Source: Euclidia mi (Eukaryota > Arthropoda > Insecta > Lepidoptera > Erebidae). From it: a stretch of DNA of 64,000 nucleotides. How positions within the stretch are numbered: the first letter of the stretch is position 1; every line of letters starts with the position of its first letter. The translations under genes and the position numbers were made by a program. The notes under the pieces were generated by a model, which was given only the letters and a program-made list of their open reading frames with translations, was not told the DNA's origin and ran no database searches. Positions 24,411-37,458 of the stretch are shown in pieces. The stretch spans positions 10,686,995 through 10,750,994 of the forward strand of contig OX123186.2 of assembly GCA_944739405.2 (NCBI GenBank), given 5' to 3'.

Positions 24411-26504
24411 TTTTAGATAATAGCATAGCTTTTTCAATTTAAAAAAATACTAAAGTTGAAGTGTAAAAGAAATGGACTACAACCTACACATAGTATTAGT
24501 TCTAATTACATTTAAAAAAACATTTTTCTTTTTGCAAAGTTATGTTGACGATGTGTATTACAGACAAATATTTTTCAGGCAACGTGTTTGCGCATCTATC
24601 ATAAATTGTCACAAGTAGCTTTATAAAACATATCCAAGTGTATTACTAGTTAATCACTTACCTACACCTTATTGTACAATTTTTTTCCTTCAACGATTTC
24701 TCACATTATATATTATATGTATACAGCTGAATTTCTCGACTAGTTTAATATAGAGTAGAGCAGTACTGGGAGCTATTTATTTAGCGCTTGTGTTGTATCG
24801 CTGTTGCAATTTTCCCGCGGAGTTAACCAGCGAAGTTGCCAGGTGATACCGGGGGAACACTTAGTGGAGCTATCAATCTTAAACTCGAGCCCACTGGGCT
24901 GTGAAGGCAAGTTGTGGACAAAATAATATAATATTATGTTTAGTTATACTACACAAATTCTGTTTAAGTAATACTTTGTACTTTTAAATTGTAAATACTT
25001 GCCAATTAAATTAGGAATTGGCTAATTCGATCAGCTATAATTTTACGAAACATTGACGTATAGCAGTTAGATATTAAGTGCAATGGAATGAAATAACGAG
25101 AGAACTTTTTATGTGTATTTGTCCTTATGCTTGCATACTTACTAACGTTGTACCTATTTAGAAATGTGCAGCAATTAATTTGCAGTGGAAATATAATTTC
25201 ACATTCATTTTGGTGCTTTACTTAAATTTTGAAAAATATTATAGTGTGCAAACTTAGTTCACGGAAAAGAAACGTGTTCCTGTTTAATTTGTTCACTAAA
25301 CACTAGCAGTTTAAAATCATTAAGATTACACGACATAAAATACATTTAATTCATACATAAATTGAGCACTATATAAAAAAAGAGATAGCAGTACCTCTAG
25401 TGTCAGTGATCCTTTACTTATGTATTATTTACACAATAAAAAACACGATACGTGCCAAAATAGATACAGATCTGTACAGAACGACGATGTAACACTGAAA
25501 AATTTTGTTTTCATTTTTATATGCAAAATAAGCAGGGTTTAAAATTACAGCAACGCACGCATAATTATTTAAAAACAAAATGTCATTCTTAGTCTCAGTT
25601 GTATTTTCAGCTCACAAATAATTATACTTCCATAATATTAACTTTATGTTTATAAACTTGTAATATTGCGCCCAACTAAGCTACTGTAACTCGACCGCTC
25701 GTCTATTTCTACCGTTTGGATTTGACAGTCTGATATGACGTCACGGACGGTTGCTAGCTTAGCTGACAGTTACGTCACATACCTGTCGGAAACCGACTTT
25801 GGACTTGGGCAGGCGTGTCGAGGCTTAAGTTTGTATTTAGCGAGGCTACGCACTTTAGAGGAAATAAACTTTCACCTCAGTGTTACAAAGCATAAACTAT
25901 TATGATAACTTACTTAAACTATTATGTTAAATATCGTCTAGTTAGGCGATAAAGTTCAATATTCACACACACGATATTACTTTATTATACACTTCCGGTT
26001 GTAAACGTAACGAGAATACCCATAGTTACTCCGCTCCGCTAAAAGTATTGTGTTAATTAGTAAATAGTGCACAAATTCACCGAAGAACATCATATCTGCA
26101 AAAACATAACCTCACTTACGGCAAGTTGCACTCACTTATCACTAAGAAGGCGTTTCTATTAAGAAATCATATGCTGGCATAAGATATTCCTTCGTTTTTA
26201 CCTTTCCATACAAGGATTTTAAACATCGTAACGCTTTTTTGTTTTCGTAGACAAACATTCTCACTGGTAGAATAATCCAAACAACACTTTTCTGAAATCA
26301 GCTGATTGGCACAGCCTGACAGCCGGAGTCGCCAACATCACGAACGTGAACCTCTATCCCATAGACACGATACATTCATTCAACACTGACATTCTAGTTT
26401 TTTTGTTTTTGTATCAACCTGCCACTTTGTAAAATAAAGCTTACCATTCACGTTTTGGAGCTGACATACATTTTAAAGTTAATAAATAATTATAAAGAAT
26501 CGAT
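24411..26504. other. No gene; contains CRE-like sites
   Basis: No coding region was recognised. The stretch near 25.7-26.4 kb is less AT-rich and has the palindromic TGACGTCA noted separately. Confidence 0.4.
25736..25777. promoter_or_regulatory. Two CRE-like sites
   Basis: TGACGTCA at 25736-25743 is the full palindromic CREB/ATF consensus. TACGTCA at 25771-25777 is a near half-repeat 35 bases on. No adjacent transcript could be identified, so promoter function is a guess. Confidence 0.25.
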
Positions 26505-27378
26505 ATGTTGAAGCATTCACCACCGCCTTCTAGGTCATCATCCCCAAAGGTTATTTGCCCCGAAACTACTTTACAGAAAAGTACTGATGAGACGTTGACC
26601 GTTACACAAAGAGCTAAAAGAAAATATAAGCAGGATAAAGTGACGATGTCTGAAATAAGATCCATGTTTTCAACATTTGAGGAACAGCAAGATAAGAAGT
26701 ATACAAATTAATGGAAATAGTGAATGAAATAAAAGACCAAAACGCTTCCATATCTACATCCATCACATTTTTTTCACAAATGTATGATGACCTCAAGATA
26801 AGATTTGATAGGCTTGAAACAGAACGCAAGGAAAACCTCAACTATATTAAAAAGCTAGAGGAAAAGGTGAAGTTTCTGGAAAAAAAGAGAAAATCATCTA
26901 GTCTGGAATGTAGAAATATACCTGCCACGAAGGATGAAACGAAGGACGACCTATGTGATCACATCATAAATATTGGGAAGTTTCTGGATATACCGGTGAC
27001 GAAAAACGAAATCCGTGATGTTTATCGTACCAGCACAAAAACATCTCAAGATAAACCACTAATTGCCAATTTTACGACAGTTATGAAAAAAGAAAAAATC
27101 CTAAAATCTTTTAAGGACTACAACAAAACAAATAGCCTCAACAAATTGTCTACTACTGTGCTGAATAAAGATATACCGGCCAAACCGATATATATATCTG
27201 AGAATTTGACACATAGCACGAGATGATTATTCTTTTCCTCCCGAAATTATGCTAAAACCAACGGATTTGCATTCTGTTGGACCACAAATAATAACACCTA
27301 CCTGCGCAAGAAAGAGGGAAGTCCAGCGATACGCATTTTTTCCGAAGAGGACTTAACCAAACTAAACACGCAAGCATG
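26505..27378 (+). pseudogene. LINE ORF1 remnant (nucleic-acid chaperone-like)
   Basis: Starts MLKHSPPPSRSSSPK. A stop and frameshift near 26.70 kb break it before MEIVNEIKDQNASIS. A coiled-coil region follows (YDDLKIRFDRLETERKENL, IKKLEEKVKFLEKKRK). Then comes the conserved core with LECRNIP, EIRDVYRT and IYISENLTH. A second break near 27.22 kb precedes the C-terminus YLRKKEGSPAIRIFSEEDL. The EGSPAIRI ending is typical of insect CR1-group ORF1 proteins, which bind the element RNA. Confidence 0.75.
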
Positions 27379-27689
27379 ACTATTTTCAATATTAATATTC
27401 GTTATATTTAAATGTATCCAACTATGGCACCGATTTTTTATCACACTCAATGATGTCGTAACTAATTCATTTTTTCAAATTATTTCAAAAAATATTTTAA
27501 AATTATTTTGCATGCCTATCTGCAAGAATTTCACACATTTACACACACCACAACACTCTAACAACAAACACATAAAACCCACAACGTTATTTTCTGAAGC
27601 TAATAACATAGTCTATGAGGATATAGATTGCCTTAGACCGAACATTTTTAACTTTTATTTTAACCTCGGGCTCAGGACTACCAATAATG

Positions 27690-30482
27690 GATAAAATTAC
27701 AAAAGTAACAGATGAACTAGATACCGTAGCAGTGTCCACGTCTCTTTTGTGCTAACCCCATCAAAGTACGAAGCATGTCTTTAGAAAACCCAAATCTCTC
27801 AATATTGTACATATGAACATACGTAGCTTGAATAAGAATTTTGATGAGTTTACTATTCTCCTGGAAACTATGGATATAACTTGTGACATTGTTGCGCTCT
27901 CGGAGTGTTGGCTTGGCAGCGTTGGCGAAATGCCGTCATTGGAAGGGTTTACTAGCTATCGCTCCACCTATTCCAACCAGAGTGAGGGTGTATGTGTCTA
28001 TGTAAGAGCTAATTTGAAGCATAATGTATATCAGCCTTCTTTTGAGTAAGCCAACTGCCTGGTTTTTACATCTGGTGATGTTGCTATCATAGCTATATAT
28101 CGCTCCCCGTCTTACAAAAACATTGACATTTTTTTGACAAGTTTAAATTAATGATACTTTGTACTCGCTACGCGCTTACAAGACCATTGCTATAGTCGGG
28201 ACATTAACATCAACATAATATCTGACCAGTTAGACCTCCATTCCGAGGAATACCTCAATGTGTGCTCCTCGCATGGCCTTTTGCCTGCTCATCTAATACC
28301 AACGCGCGGTGAAAATTGCTTGGATCATGTTATGTTGAAAACACAAAGACGGGCTGTTACTTTGGTACTAAATACATACATTACGGATCACCTTCCAACT
28401 CTGCTAAGCCTGGACTTGAGTAGTGTAACGAATAAACCTAAAAGTTATTTTCGGCGTACAGATCATCTTGCTGTTGTCAGTGAAATACACGGCTACGATT
28501 TCTCATTTTTGTATAATATACATGACGCCAATGATGCTGCTAAATCACTCATATCTTCTATCTCAGGCATCATACAACAACACACTAAGGTGGTTAATGT
28601 ACCCCACCGAAAAAGAATTATACGTCCTTGAATTACATCTGGTCTTCTGAAATGTATAAAAAACCCGGACTCGTTACATCAAAAGGTAAAAGCAGACATT
28701 GACAACATAATACTCCAAAAAACATACAGAAGATATCGTAACTTCTGTAACAACTTGCTGCATAAGTTGAAGTCTGCATATGAACGCACGCAATTTCAGA
28801 ATGCTATGGGTAATTCAAAGGCGACTTGGGAAGTAATTAAAACCATTAGTAACATTACAAGGGACAATAAACCACCAAATGAACTTCTTAACGTCCTTCC
28901 AATACCTAAAGAATCAATAATTCAATTAATAAATATTTCGCTAATATTGGGGAGTCTCTTGCGTCTAAAATTCAAAATACACACATGAACAACAGTGTAA
29001 ACTTGAGCAGCTATGATGTTTGGGATAAAAATAAACTGGGCAAATCTATGGTTCTACCAGAAATCACTGCTTTGGAGCTCGAAACAATCATCCTAGGCTT
29101 TAAAACTAACTGTGCGGTGGGTTGGGATGGTATTTCTGCTGATGTATATTTTCAACCAGTGTATATCTACAGGCATTTTTCCTGAGGTGTTTAAAAGAGC
29201 TCTTATACGTCCGGTCTATAAGAGTGGGCACAGAAATCTAGTAACAAACTATCGACCTATTTCAGTTTTGACCACAATTTCCAAAGTCTTCGAAAAGTAC
29301 ATAAACGCCAAATTAAAAGAGTACCTCAAACATTTTAATATAATTCCTTCAAATAAATATGGCTTAATTGAAGGTAAGTCCACGGAAGATGCTATGATTG
29401 ACTTCACAGAGACGGATACAAAAATTATAGATGGCAAACGTAAAGCAATGGCCATATTCATAGATTTATCAAAAGCGTTTGACATGGTTTCTGTTCCCAT
29501 TCTTCTAGACAAGATGGAAGCTATAGGTATAAGAGGGACTGTTCTTGACATCTTTAGGAGTTATTTAAGTGGACGGACGCATTGTGTGAAAATTGACAGC
29601 TAGGTGAGTGATGAGATTCCAGTGAATTGTGGCGTACCGCAGGGAACCGTGTTGGTGCCTACTCTCTTCCTGATATACGTAAATGACCTGTGTCACCTCT
29701 CAATACCGAACTGTAAAATTATTACATACGCTGATGACACCTCTCTCGTTATTCAGGGAGAGAGTTGGCACCTTACCTATAAGCATGCTGAAGCGGCACT
29801 CTCTGTGATTATGTCGTGGCTTACAGGCAATCTTCTAACATTAAACATTGATAAGACCAAATATATAACGTTCTCTTCAGCTCTATGTTCGCAACCAGGA
29901 AATGAGCTCACGATCAAAGCTCACACCTGTCTTCAAAGTTACAAAAATTGCGACTGCCTTGCACTTCGGAAAACCATTTCTGTGAAATACCTAGGTGTCC
30001 ACATAGATGCTCTTTTCCGCTGGGACAAGCAAATAGAGACCGTAGCGTCACGTACTAGGAAATTAATATTTGTAGCAAAAAAGCTTAGATCTTCAGCTGA
30101 CATGAGTAAAAGCTGAAATTAGTTTATAGTGCCTTAGTTCAATTGGTACTATCCTATTGTATTCCGGTATGGGGTAGAGCATGTGCAGCCCACTTGTTGA
30201 GAGTTTAAAGGGCGCAGAGAGCTGTATTGAAAGTACTCACTGGTAAACCTCGCAGATATCCAACTAAAATGCTCTATGAAGAATTTTCAGTACTCTCCGT
30301 AAGGCAGCTTTTTGTGCCTCGAACTACGTTGCGTAGACATGCGATGCTCCCACATAAACGGAGTGCAAGACGACGTAAAGATCATGTTTGTATTATCGAG
30401 CCCCACAGAACAGAAATTGCAAGCAGATGTTTCTATACAACGTGTAACGGAAATAACGCACATCCTCAGACACCCCAATTAG
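27690..30482 (+). pseudogene. LINE ORF2 remnant (APE endonuclease and RT)
   Basis: Endonuclease motifs: MNIRSLNKNFDEF, ALSECWLGS (catalytic E), IAIVGDINI and YITDHLP (DH pair). RT motifs: YRPISVLTTISKVFE, FIDLSKAFDMVS (motif A aspartate), VPQGTVLVPTLFLIYVNDL (a V where G is usual) and YADDTSLV (motif C). Later come VKYLGVHID and CIPVWGRA. Frame breaks or stops occur near 28.05, 28.14, 28.63, 28.94, 29.15, 29.60 (single TAG), 30.11 and 30.21 kb. The catalytic residues are retained, so decay followed normal activity. Confidence 0.8.
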
Positions 30483-30839
30483 AAAACCTTGTTATAATCA
30501 TAATGCATGCATTGAAATATTTTTTTTATTAGCCTAAACATTGTTTTTTATCGTAAGTATTAACTTGATTATAAGTAAAATGCGTGGTCACTACAAACCT
30601 GCGCACGCACACAATCAGACGAAACGTTTGCTGTGGTAAACAAACGACAGCGAAATACGATACGGTCTATCATTTTTTAACATCGTTAGTGGCTATTGTG
30701 ACTATCTTAATTTAATCATAATAATCATACCTAGTTAGATTATTAATACATTAGAAATTAAAGTAAAAGTGTATCAATGAGAGAATTAAAGAAGAACGGC
30801 GTGTTTAAAGTTGTGAATCATAATTTTTTACAATAATAG

Positions 30840-31260
30840 AATAACCAAATGACTCACAGGCTTATTGTCACTTGTTCGGCGTCCTCTTTTTAAAATGCTG
30901 TCATCAGGTGTCCACCACCTGGATTAAATATTCCTCTAGTTCACACACACAATGTTTCTTTTCACTGTTTCAAAAGCAGCTGATATCTTATTTTAACTCC
31001 CCGGCACTTGTTGTCTCGTCACAATCAACTAGTGGTTTAATAGGTATGTCCCCATAAAGCAAAAGTCCAGGGGCGTCAAGTCAGGCGACCTAGGAGGCTA
31101 CTGGACAGGACCACCGCGATCGATCCAGCGCTCCTTGTATTCGACTTCACGATGATCTCGAACGTTCTACGTAAAATGCGCGGGGCACCATCATGTTGAT
31201 AGTACACATTTTGTAAATAAACAAGTAAACTTGTTACACATTTTTTTTTTACTACACTCA
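30840..31260 (-). pseudogene. Tc1/mariner-superfamily transposase remnant
   Basis: The minus strand reads VYYQHDGAPR (catalytic D block), a gap, then RWIDRGGPVQ, a TAG, PPRSPDLTPLDF (third catalytic D) and an F/G-rich block. These are the two C-terminal catalytic blocks of IS630/Tc1/mariner enzymes in the right order. The upstream part of the transposase is missing and inverted repeats were not found. Confidence 0.7.
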
Positions 31261-32036
<776 letters not shown>

Positions 32037-32289
32037 TAATTAGATTTAATTATCCAGTTATTATTATATTAAATGAAAATTGCAAGCGAGTATGCGATAA
32101 GTATTGACTTATTGAATGTACGGGTACGTACCACTTTGAACTTCAATTCAAGAGTGTCAAGCCATTCACGGATGACGTTATTCAAAAATAATTATCACGC
32201 AAAGGTTACTCATGAATCAAACAAATAATATCGATTTGACTTATAGTAACGAGTATCTGTACGAATTATATTAAGTAACAGATACAGAT

Positions 32290-33203
32290 AACTAGAAGAC
32301 GTGTTCCAAAAGCTGGGTGAAAAAGATTGGACAATCTTTTGTCGCCAACCATAATTGGTTGGCGACAAAAGATTGTCCAATCTGCGATTCGCCGACGATA
32401 TTGTCCTCTTTTCGTCAACAGCTTTCGAGATGACACAAATGCTGGAAGACCTTTGTATGGCTAGCCTAGACGTTGGACTCCAAATGAACATGGCAAAGAC
32501 CAAGCTGATGACGAACACCATACATCGTAGAATCGTAGTGAGAGGTGGGGAGGTTGCATACGTCGATGAATATGTCTCTCCTGGTCAAATAGTCTCTTTC
32601 CAGGCAAGACAAAACAAAAAAGTCGCTAACCGCACTGAAAATGCCTGCAGGAGCTATTGGTCCATGAAAGATCTGATGAAGGGCAATCGTCCTCTTTCCC
32701 TTAAGAGGCAGCTTATGGACGTGTGCATTCTCCCCATCCTCACATATGGCTCTCAAACTTGGTCTTTAACAAAAGAACAGAGATCCACGCTGGAGGTGTG
32801 CCAAAGAGCGATGGAACGGAGTATTCTGGGTCTCAAATTGACAGACCGGATAAGGAATACAACTATCAGCTCCATCACAAACAGCGCGAATGTCACTCGA
32901 AAAGCTGCCACGCTAAAATGGAGCTGGGCAGGACATATCTGTCGCATGTCAGATGACAAATGGGCCAAATTAACAACTATATGGACCCCCTCAAACGGCA
33001 GACGACATCACGGCAGGCCGAGACGGCGATGGCGGGATGAACTAGACTCCTTCAAAAAGGATTGGTTCCAGGAGGGAGAAGATAGGGCTTGCGGAAGAAG
33101 AGTGGCGAGGCCTTTGCCCTGCAGTGGGACGTTACAGGCTCATAAAAAAAAACAGATACTCGCAAACATTTATAGTCTCTACAATTTAATCAATATAAAG
33201 TAA
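32290..33203 (+). pseudogene. RTE (BovB-like) LINE ORF2 fragment, 5' truncated
   Basis: Begins near 32291 with LEDVFQKL. It is interrupted by an inverted copy of its own sequence (see hairpin), then reads LSNLRFADDIVLFS (RT motif C), MNMAKTKLMTN, LPILTYGSQTWSLTKEQ, QRAMERSILGLKLTDRIRN, TLKWSWAGHICRM and GRPRRRWRDELD. A frameshift near 33.08 kb separates the last residues. Motif order is that of the RTE/BovB clade, whose C-terminus carries the WAGH and GRPRRRW blocks. The endonuclease and first half of the RT are absent. Confidence 0.8.
32324..32383. repeat. Perfect 28-bp-arm hairpin inside the RTE fragment
   Basis: Arms 32324-32351 and 32356-32383 are exact reverse complements around TAAT. 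The right arm encodes the normal ORF2 sequence before FADD. The left arm is an inverted copy that replaces the residues expected there and adds a stop. Confidence 0.95.
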
Positions 33204-33212
33204 AAAGTTAGC

Positions 33213-33540
33213 AGCGATAGCCCAGTGGAGAGACCGACAGACTGCTACGCAGAGGGTCTCTGGTTCGAATCCACGGCGCGCACCAATGATTTTTCGAAGT
33301 TATGTTCGTAATAAATTTTGATAACTATCGCTTGCTAAACGGTGAACGAAGACATCGTAAGGAAACCTGCATATCTGAGACTTCTCCATAATGTTCTCGA
33401 AAGGCATGTGAAGTCTGCCAACCCACACTTGGCCAACGTGGTGGACTATGGCTTTACCCTTATCATAGTGAGAAGAGGCCCGTACCCAGCAGTCGGACAG
33501 TTTATATACAATTATACAGGGCTGATGATGATGATGAAAG
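33213..33540 (+). mobile_element. SINE family B, full length
   Basis: AGCGATAGCCCAGTGGAG (A-box-like) and GGTTCGAATCC (perfect B box) form the tRNA-like head. Then come GGCGCGCACCAATGATTTTTC and a body with CCAACGTGGTGGACTATGGC and GAAGAGGCCCG. It ends GGGCTGATGATGATGATG. The 3' body differs from the 54 kb copy, so the family has at least two tail variants. Confidence 0.85.
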
Positions 33541-34149
33541 TAAATTAACAGAAATGTCACAATATTTTTGTCTTACTTGAGCTACTTTGATTATAAAATG
33601 AGCTACTGGCTAAGATATCTACTACGAACATAAATGCATAAAACAGTAATGCAAAAATTGTTTACTAGTGTTTTATAGCTCTGAGGTACACAATATTTTT
33701 ATGCTTTTCAATCTATTCCTATGTTCTCGTCTATAAGTTACTTTCCTGTCAGTTTACTAGCCCAGTTTTATGCCTGATCAGCTAATATAGATGTTGTATG
33801 AATGTTCTATTTTCCGTCCTCATGACAGACTACCAGTTCCTTCGGGATTAGTTTACGTCCAGAAGCGTAATCTGACGAGATGTTTACGATGTGCAACTAT
33901 GAATACAGACACTAAACAAGGCCGTCTCGACAACATATTGCGGTATAAAATAACCGTATTCTTAAAAAAGTGTATTCTGACCATAGTAGATTGGTTTACT
34001 TGACCGGCTGTTTAGAAAAATTGTTTACGCTGTGGAATCAAAATATAATTTGCCAAATGAAGAAAATCAAAAAGAAAACTTAGCGGATCTACATTTTAAT
34101 TTATTATTATGAATATACTTGGCAAATTAGTACCTAATTTCAATAATGT
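33541..34149. other. No gene seen
   Basis: AT-rich DNA with one 70-codon random frame. Confidence 0.45.
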
Positions 34150-34165
34150 AGGTACATACATTATT

Positions 34166-34526
34166 CCCCCCCCCCCCGTTGGATCTCCACCTTGTCGTGG
34201 TGGGGGCCCTTAGTAACCGTGGTTAGGTCACCCACGGTGAAACTAAGCGAGATCCCAGGAGTGGACGCTCCGCGTGGGCTTGACAGAGGCCTGCGCAGAA
34301 TGCGTCCAATGGTGCCGGTGCGGGGGACAGTTCTTCTGTCCCTCGCAGACGGGCGCGGTTGCGGGAGGGGAGGCGTTCGGCGATACGGCGTACGACTCTC
34401 CGACACAGGGGTACATGAGGAACATGGGTTGGTTTTTAGTCAGTAAGAGTCTGACAGTCCCCTTCGCCTTTCACCCCCAGGGCGGAGGGACTCCATGAGG
34501 ATTTTCCAACCCGACACCAAAAAAAA
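34166..34526 (+). mobile_element. Short GC-rich retroposon with perfect 16-bp TSD
   Basis: The 361 bp insert starts with a run of about 12 C, then GTTGGATCTCCACCTTGTCG, and ends in an A run after CCAACCCGACACC. The perfect duplication AGGTACATACATTATT flanks it (34150-34165 and 34527-34542). The CCACCTTGTCGTGGTGGGGG start resembles 5' UTRs of lepidopteran LINEs, so this may be a LINE reduced to its 5' and 3' ends, or a SINE-like derivative. It has no conserved coding frame. The intact boundaries imply recent insertion. Confidence 0.8.
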
Positions 34527-34970
34527 AGGTACATACATTATTGAAATTGGCTAATGATAAAGCATTAAATGTAGGAACAACGTTATCTATTATTGCATTA
34601 CTTGATTAATTTATCATTTAATATTTCAAATGGTTTTTTTTTAATTTGCGGGGCGTTACGATTGAATCTCTACTAATTAAGTTATAAATATTTGTAACTA
34701 ACATAATTTCTACCTTAAATGGAAAATATTGCTGAATTAATTTTAAATTATAATAAATATATTTTTATTTCTTGATATTGTGTTTGTAAAGACATGACAT
34801 CGCTTTGTATCTATAATTTCCTATAATTTTATTGTGAACAACTTGTAAACCTATGTATATCTACATAACATATTAAACCGAACACAATCTTAAGTGCTAC
34901 ATATTGTAGTTCTGAAGTATTAGTTCAGAACTTGTAGCCTAAAATTAATATTTGTTTTTATTATTTTGAT

Positions 34971-35205
34971 AGACTCACGCCTGTATCCCCAAGGGGTAGG
35001 CTAGGCATTACACCCACATTTCGCCATGAATTTTAAGGTCCCACGTAATAGGGGGCGAGCCTATTGCCGTCACCGGGCGCATCACCAGACTCCGTGCTGC
35101 TACTGAGAATTCGGAAAAACCCAGTAACACTTTTGCCCGACCCAGGAATCGAACGTGGGACCTCCGATCAGCAGACGCATACGCTATCCACACAGACACG
35201 CAGTC
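34971..35205 (-). mobile_element. SINE family A, near full length
   Basis: The reverse-strand copy runs from ACTCACGCCTGTATCCCC to ACGCAGTC. A GATCGG-type head replaces the usual one (GGAGGTCCCACGTTCGATTCC on its own strand). AAATTAATA occurs on both sides (34942 and 35207), a possible target duplication with the tail between. Confidence 0.8.
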
Positions 35206-36077
35206 AAATTAATAACTGTCATCTAGCTAACTCCTCGAAACAAAGGGCATATTTTTAGGTCACAACAGGTCCCCATGTATACTTTGTATATCAAATACTT
35301 TATTCCACTGAGGGTTTAATCGGTTACATACAATCTCAACAAGATCTCCATATACTTATAAAGTCAATAAAGTAAAGTGAAAAAGTCTCAACTAGCAGAC
35401 GGGCATCAACAAAACCTTTAGACGTCATAGTGCCCTCATAAAAATATAGAAACTGCTTTACCATTCTTGAAGTATCTACCAAAAACTGTAAGACAAGCAT
35501 AAATATTTCCTATATCATTAAAATAAAGGTCTTGAATAAAAATATGAGTTGTTTTGATACTTTGGCGCCATGTCTAGTGATAAATAAGAGGTCTGACTTT
35601 GAGTGACAGTGGGTACATTTACAGAGCCCGAGGCCCTATTCAGATTCGTGTTTGTCTCGGGAAAATGTCTTGTGCCTTAATAAATTAAGATGGCGAATTA
35701 TTGTGATATTTTTGGGTAATTAATGTTTAGGAATTCGCTATATTTTGATTATGTATTGGCTTTTAGAGTTGTTGTTGATGTTACTTTCTGGAAAACTTTG
35801 TTTGTTATTACGCCAATGTTGTGATATTGAAAGGTTGAAGATCTTGAAGATAATTAGGTAGATTTGTTTACTTGGTGGTGGGGAGTAAATAAACTTTTTA
35901 ACAAGTTCAAAGTAACTTGTTGTTCTCTGGTACATTGTCTGTAACGTTTAAGAAATTGTTTCACAGTTAAAAGATTCAGGGAATTAATTTTGTCTATAAA
36001 CTGTCCTGCAGTTGATCTATTGAGGTAACATTTTTGGGTAGGTAAATGGCACTGTTTATTTATATTTATTTATATTC
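35206..36077. other. No gene seen
   Basis: AT-rich DNA. The minus-strand frame at 35738-35935 is low-complexity. Confidence 0.45.
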
Positions 36078-36270
36078 TCACGCCTGTATGCCCGAAGAGG
36101 TAGGAAGAGGTGTAAATATTACACCCAAATTTCGCCATGAATTTTTTAGGTCCCACATAATAGGGGGCGAGACTATTGCCGTTACCGGGCACATCACCAG
36201 ACTCCAGGCTGCTACTGAGTATTCGGAAAAACCCAGACCACTTTTGCCCGACCCGGGAATTGATCCCAGA
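36078..36270 (-). mobile_element. SINE family A, head truncated
   Basis: The CTCACGCCTGTATGCCCG tail and the AGGGGGCGAGACTATTGCC body are present. The copy stops at the B box (GGGAATTGATCCC), just before the RT element that follows. Confidence 0.75.
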
Positions 36271-36300
36271 ACCATAATTAACCACATATAATTATTATGG

Positions 36301-37458
36301 TTCGACTTAAAGAATGCCTTTAACTCAGTCAACAGGGACACTTTGTTGACACAAGTTAAATTAGAAACACCCCAAATTTACAATTTTCTTTGGCAATGTT
36401 ATAGACACCCTTCTAAATTAATATACAAAGAACATCTTTTAGAATCTGCCGTCGGTTGTCAACAAGGTGACCCTCTTGGACCACTAATTTTTAGTTTGGC
36501 CATCCATCCAGTTATAACCCAACTAAATTCTAAATTAAACATCTGGTACCTCGATGATGGAACCCTGGGCGGTAACGTAGAGTCTGTGTATCAAGATCTA
36601 GCACTTCTGAAATCAAAATTTTTATCCATAGGCTTAGAACTGAATACAAACAAATGCGAAATTTTTATTAATGACAATCTAGATAAATCCTCTATTCTTT
36701 CAAAATTTCAATATTTGGCTCCCAATATCACTCAAGTTGAAAAAAGTTCTCTTCGCCTCCTGGGGTCCCCAATTTTAGACGACGGTTTTGATTCTTTTAT
36801 ACAGGAAAACATTCAAAATTTTAGTGAAATTTCTGACAGGCCACTCAAAATTAATATACATTCGGCTTTCACTATTATTCGATATTGTCTTTTTGTCCCT
36901 AAATTTACGCACGCATTACGGTGCTCACCTTTTTGGAAAAATCCAACTCCACTCATTCAAATTGACAAAATTATACAGAATACCCTGAGTAAAATTTTGA
37001 ATGTGGCCCTGAACGACCGGGTGTGGCTACAGGCGTCCTTACCTGTGCGCTTGGGCGGCCTCGGCGTTCGCAAAATTACCGACGTAAGCCTGCCAGCGTT
37101 CTTGTCATCGGTCCACAGCACTGCAGAATTGACTAAGAAAATTTTAGCTCCCACACTGGTTGATTCTGAAGTGCCGTGTAAGACCGATGCCTTGAACGCT
37201 TGGAGAAATGCTTGTCCAGAAACTGAGTTACCCCGAAACTTATCCTCCCAGAGGCAATGGGATGGGCCGCTTTGCAGCGTGGTACGAGAAAACCTTCTCA
37301 ATACATCGTCCAACGCTGCGGAGCGTGCTCGCCTGCTGGCTGTGGGAGAATGGGAATCGGGCCTCTGGCTTCAGGCACTGCCATCGTCCAATATAGGTAC
37401 CATGTTGGACGATACGACCTTCCGCTTCGCTACTTGCCTCCGTTTAGGTGCGTCATGA
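36301..37458 (+). pseudogene. Reverse transcriptase fragment of uncertain clade (YLDD type)
   Basis: The frame from LKNAFNSVNRDTLL (RT motif A) is open to a TGA at 37456-37458. It has CQQGDPLGPLIFSLAIHP (motif B), IWYLDDGTLGG (motif C, YLDD), LNTNKCEIF, LRLLGSPI, LPVRLGGLGVRKI and WLQALPSSNIG, ending CLRLGAS. QQGDPLGPL with YLDDG differs from every other RT in the window. This family normally continues past LRLG into a cysteine-rich tail, so it is C-terminally truncated by the stop. An AT-rich region ends in a 13-A run near 37613-37625, consistent with retrotransposition. Only about half the RT is present, but the frame is unbroken for 386 codons. Confidence 0.75.

Larger units (their letters stand above)
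26505..30530 (+). mobile_element. Nearly full-length but broken CR1-group LINE
   Basis: ORF1 (coiled coil plus C-terminal domain) and ORF2 (APE endonuclease plus reverse transcriptase) lie in order on the plus strand over 4 kb, followed by an AT-rich end near 30.53 kb. The CR1-group (Daphne-like) label is inferred from ORF1 style and the VPQGT...YADD reverse transcriptase. Stops and frameshifts in both ORFs make it inactive. Confidence 0.8.

Noticed and set aside
33213..33290. tRNA gene (A- and B-box like)
   Set aside because: No acceptor-stem pairing, and it continues into a SINE body with a (GAT)n tail. The same holds at 4065, 17414, 53995 and 51565.
33400..33540. CRISPR-like or tandem array from repeated GATGATGATG words
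   Set aside because: Simple SINE tails; no regular repeat-spacer structure anywhere in the window.
34161..34498. Four overlapping frames on both strands
   Set aside because: GC-rich retroposon sequence without conserved motif on any frame.
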